This document shows positions 61,958-64,000 of a stretch of DNA of 64,000 bases, one piece after another (position 1 is the stretch's first letter; every line of letters starts with the position of its first letter). Origin of the DNA: Streptomyces sp. H27-H1 (GTDB lineage: Bacteria > Actinomycetota > Actinomycetes > Streptomycetales > Streptomycetaceae); assembly GCF_026627445.1 (NCBI RefSeq), contig NZ_JAPNLJ010000015.1, positions 62,001-126,000 of the forward strand, written 5' to 3'. Both the position numbers and the translations under genes were made by a program. The notes below the pieces were generated by a model. That model had not been told where the DNA came from and ran no database searches. It worked only from the letters and a program-made list of their open reading frames with translations.

Positions 61958-64000
61958 TCAGTGGAGGTCGGGAACGCTGCCGCAGTCCGCCCAGGCCACG
62001 TCGGTGCCGGGGAGCGTCGCCGACCAGGGTGCGGCGAGGGCCGCCAGGGCGCCCGGGTCAGGTGGCGTGTGGCCGAGGCCGATCGCGTAACGGGCCAGGC
62101 TGGGCGTCCGCTCGAAGGGCCGGGGCCAGGCGTGGACGTCCACGTGGCCCGCCTCCGCCAGGGCGCCGAGCAGGGCGCGCAGCCGGCCGCGGGTGCGGCC
62201 CAGGTTGTCTTCGAAATCGTGGGGCCGGGCAGCCGCCACGGTGACCACGGCCCAGGCGGCGTGCCGACGGTGCGGGGGCGTCGCGGCGATGAGGCGGCGC
62301 GCGGCACGCTCCTCGCCGGTACGGGCCTCCTCCAGCGCCTCCCACGCGGCGTACAGCTCCCGTGCCAGCACATCGGCGGTTCCCGCGCCGACTTGGCCGG
62401 TGCAGCTGCGTACCGGGGCCGAGGGGGTCAGTACGGTGACGGCGCCCTCGCCCCTGCGGCCACCGGCCGCGGCCCCGCCGAGGCAGCCACCGGCCGCGCC
62501 CCCGCCGGCCGCGCCCCCGTCGGCGCCCCCGTCGGCCGTCGGGGCCTTCGCAGGGTCCAGGGTTACCGGGATGCGCCAGTCCCAGGCGGCCCAGGTGGCG
62601 AAGAAGCTGCGGAGCAGGGCGCCGGGGGAGAGGCCGGGGCAGGCGCCGACCGTGTGGGCGGCCAGTACGGACCAGGCGAGTCCCGGCAGACCGCCGAACG
62701 GCGCCGAGTCCAGACCCCGGGACCGGGCCCAGGCCTTGACCTCGCGCGCCAGCCGGGCGAACGCCGCGTGCTCCGGGCCCACGAAGACCCGTACCGCATC
62801 GGCGTCGCTCACCGCGCTCAGCGCCACCGCCGAGGCCTCGCCGAGCCGCGCCCGCCGGGCGACGGCCTGGTCCGGCGGCATGGGCCCGGTGGCAACCACG
62901 ACCAGGTCCACGTCCAGCGCGGCGACGCGCAGCCGCAGACCCGGTACCCGGGCGCCGGTCACCTCACGCAGCCGCTCCGCCTCGGGGAGGGCCGAGGCGA
63001 CCCGCGCCCGTACCTCCGCCAGGGAGACGGTGCCGGGCAGGGCCGTCACCAGGTCCAGGTCCGACTCCGTCAGCGCGCAGCCCATCCGGCGCGAGCCGGC
63101 CACGTGGACGACACCCTCCGGGAAGGCCGCCGCGATGCGCGCCGTGAGCGACTCGGCCCCGGCCCCGGCCCCGGCCCCGGCCCCGGCCGGCTCCGCGCCG
63201 CCCGTCCCGGTCGTCGTGGGGCGGTCGGGTTCAGGTGCCCAGCGGATCCTTCCGGTTGCGAGTTCCACCGTCGCCCGGACCTCCATCGGGCCGTCCCCGC
63301 GCCGGGACAGTACGGCGAGGGAGTCCACGCGCGCCGACCGGCCAACGCCCAGGCGCGCCGCGAACTCACGCTCCGCGCGCCGAGGATCAGGGCTGCGGCC
63401 ACGCGTCAGGTGGGGAGTGAACCCCTCGGCCCGGCCCCGGCAGCCCGGGAACCGCGCCTCCAGGGTGCGTCGCAGCTCCTGCCAAGGTGCCTCGCCGACC
63501 GCCGCCGGGTCCAGCCACAGGGTCGGGCCGAAGCCGTGCACACCCTCCAGGCGGGCCGTGAACGCGGCTGTTTCCGCGGCCGCTTCGGCCAGCAGGGGCA
63601 GCGCCGCCTCGAAGGAGGACTCCGGTACGAAGCCGAAGAGCAGGTTCACGTGCGCGGGCCGGCGTTCCGCCTGCGGATCGTGTGCGCGGCGCACCGCCTC
63701 CACCGCCGCGTCCTCGGGCGCCAGCCACGCCACGGCCGTGCGCGCGGTGGCGTGGACTGCCAGTACCGCGTGCCCGGAGGCCTCGCCGCCGCCCTCGCCC
63801 CCGTCGGCCGCCGGACCGAGGTCCAGGGTGGCCTCCACCCCGTAGTGGTCGGAGATGAACAGGCCGCCCGCCGCGGCAGAGTTGCCGCGCAGTGCCGCCC
63901 GCGTCACGCGAACCTCCGCCGAGCGCAGCAGGATCCGGTCCAGGCGTCCCGGCCGCCCCGACAGCGATGCGACCGCCGCGAGGGGATTGGCGGTCGGATC
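61958..64000 (-). CDS. fusion: nuclease/phosphatase (EEP) end, 2H phosphodiesterase, poly(A)-polymerase-type nucleotidyltransferase; 5' end outside window
   Basis: 680 residues are visible and the frame is open to the window edge. The start of this part (GRPGRLDRILLRSAEV, LFISDHYGVEATL) is the C-terminus of an endonuclease/exonuclease/phosphatase fold with its SDH motif. Next comes a LigT/2H domain with HVNLLFGFVP and HLTRGRS; the first His motif has Asn where Thr/Ser is usual. An Ala-Gly linker leads to a nucleotidyltransferase with SRRMGCALTESDLDLVTALP (DxD) and a third Asp in ALDVDLVVV, then poly(A)-polymerase central and RNA-binding-like domains. It would open, trim and extend RNA ends. 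Confidence 0.8.
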   Translation of the reverse strand, partial: DPTANPLAAVASLSGRPGRLDRILLRSAEVRVTRAALRGNSAAAGGLFISDHYGVEATLDLGPAADGGEGGGEASGHAVLAVHATARTAVAWLAPEDAAVEAVRRAHDPQAERRPAHVNLLFGFVPESSFEAALPLLAEAAAETAAFTARLEGVHGFGPTLWLDPAAVGEAPWQELRRTLEARFPGCRGRAEGFTPHLTRGRSPDPRRAEREFAARLGVGRSARVDSLAVLSRRGDGPMEVRATVELATGRIRWAPEPDRPTTTGTGGAEPAGAGAGAGAGAESLTARIAAAFPEGVVHVAGSRRMGCALTESDLDLVTALPGTVSLAEVRARVASALPEAERLREVTGARVPGLRLRVAALDVDLVVVATGPMPPDQAVARRARLGEASAVALSAVSDADAVRVFVGPEHAAFARLAREVKAWARSRGLDSAPFGGLPGLAWSVLAAHTVGACPGLSPGALLRSFFATWAAWDWRIPVTLDPAKAPTADGGADGGAAGGGAAGGCLGGAAAGGRRGEGAVTVLTPSAPVRSCTGQVGAGTADVLARELYAAWEALEEARTGEERAARRLIAATPPHRRHAAWAVVTVAAARPHDFEDNLGRTRGRLRALLGALAEAGHVDVHAWPRPFERTPSLARYAIGLGHTPPDPGALAALAAPWSATLPGTDVAWADCGSVPDLH

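Overview
The window is chromosomal DNA from a Streptomyces or close relative. The base composition is very G+C-rich, third codon positions are almost all G or C, GTG starts are common, and there are homologues typical of the genus: an NsdA-type sporulation/antibiotic repressor, an SSI-type protease inhibitor, Roadblock/LC7 proteins and many one-gene regulators. I see no rRNA, tRNA, CRISPR array, insertion sequence or complete prophage. The accessory character comes instead from lineage-specific operons and several decayed genes.

Layout. 1-3.3 kb: the end of a large TPR-type regulator, a conserved hypothetical gene and a Tat-exported flavoprotein. 3.4-8.3 kb (minus): a tightly coupled operon of a small HTH-like partner, an ImmA/IrrE metallopeptidase, two 7-TM proteins of the MAB_1171c type and an FAD monooxygenase, closed by two strong hairpins. 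8.7-13.1 kb: a phosphotransferase, nsdA and a PAS-SpoIIE phosphatase. 13.8-18.6 kb: a two-subunit molybdenum hydroxylase and a KimA-like permease whose 3' end overlaps a convergent PucR regulator. 19.8-22.2 kb: TetR and two DUF proteins. 22.3-25.2 kb: regulator debris, then an IclR-type HTH and a four-gene Roadblock cluster. 25.4-30 kb: single enzymes (VOC, sirtuin, AAC(3), GNAT), an SSI inhibitor and a CRP-like sensor. 30.3-37.9 kb: a large secreted LamG/DNRLRE protein, the scar of a deleted metal-efflux locus, a WYL regulator, small hypotheticals, a P-loop kinase and MerR. 38-45.7 kb: lipoprotein, MFS exporter, decayed surface protein, peptidoglycan-binding protein, SDR, RNA ligase and HD protein.

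46.3-61.6 kb is a plant-glucan utilisation region. It holds GH3 beta-glucosidase, LacI repressor, ROK repressor, a sugar ABC importer (binding protein plus two permeases, no ATPase) coupled to a GH1 beta-glucosidase, a quinone-reductase-like enzyme, a secreted DUF1996 protein and a secreted discoidin/right-handed-helix glycanase-like protein. One 18-bp palindrome lies at the GH3 promoter and recurs with one mismatch upstream of the DUF1996 gene, so the LacI protein probably links the two ends of this region. The window ends inside an unusual minus-strand fusion of a nuclease/phosphatase domain, a 2H phosphodiesterase and a poly(A)-polymerase-type nucleotidyltransferase. Together with the RNA ligase at 43.3 kb it suggests RNA end-processing or repair functions.

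The most promising under-described systems are the HTH-ImmA-7TM-FAD operon, the Roadblock cluster without its usual GTPase and kinase partners, and the RNA-processing fusion.
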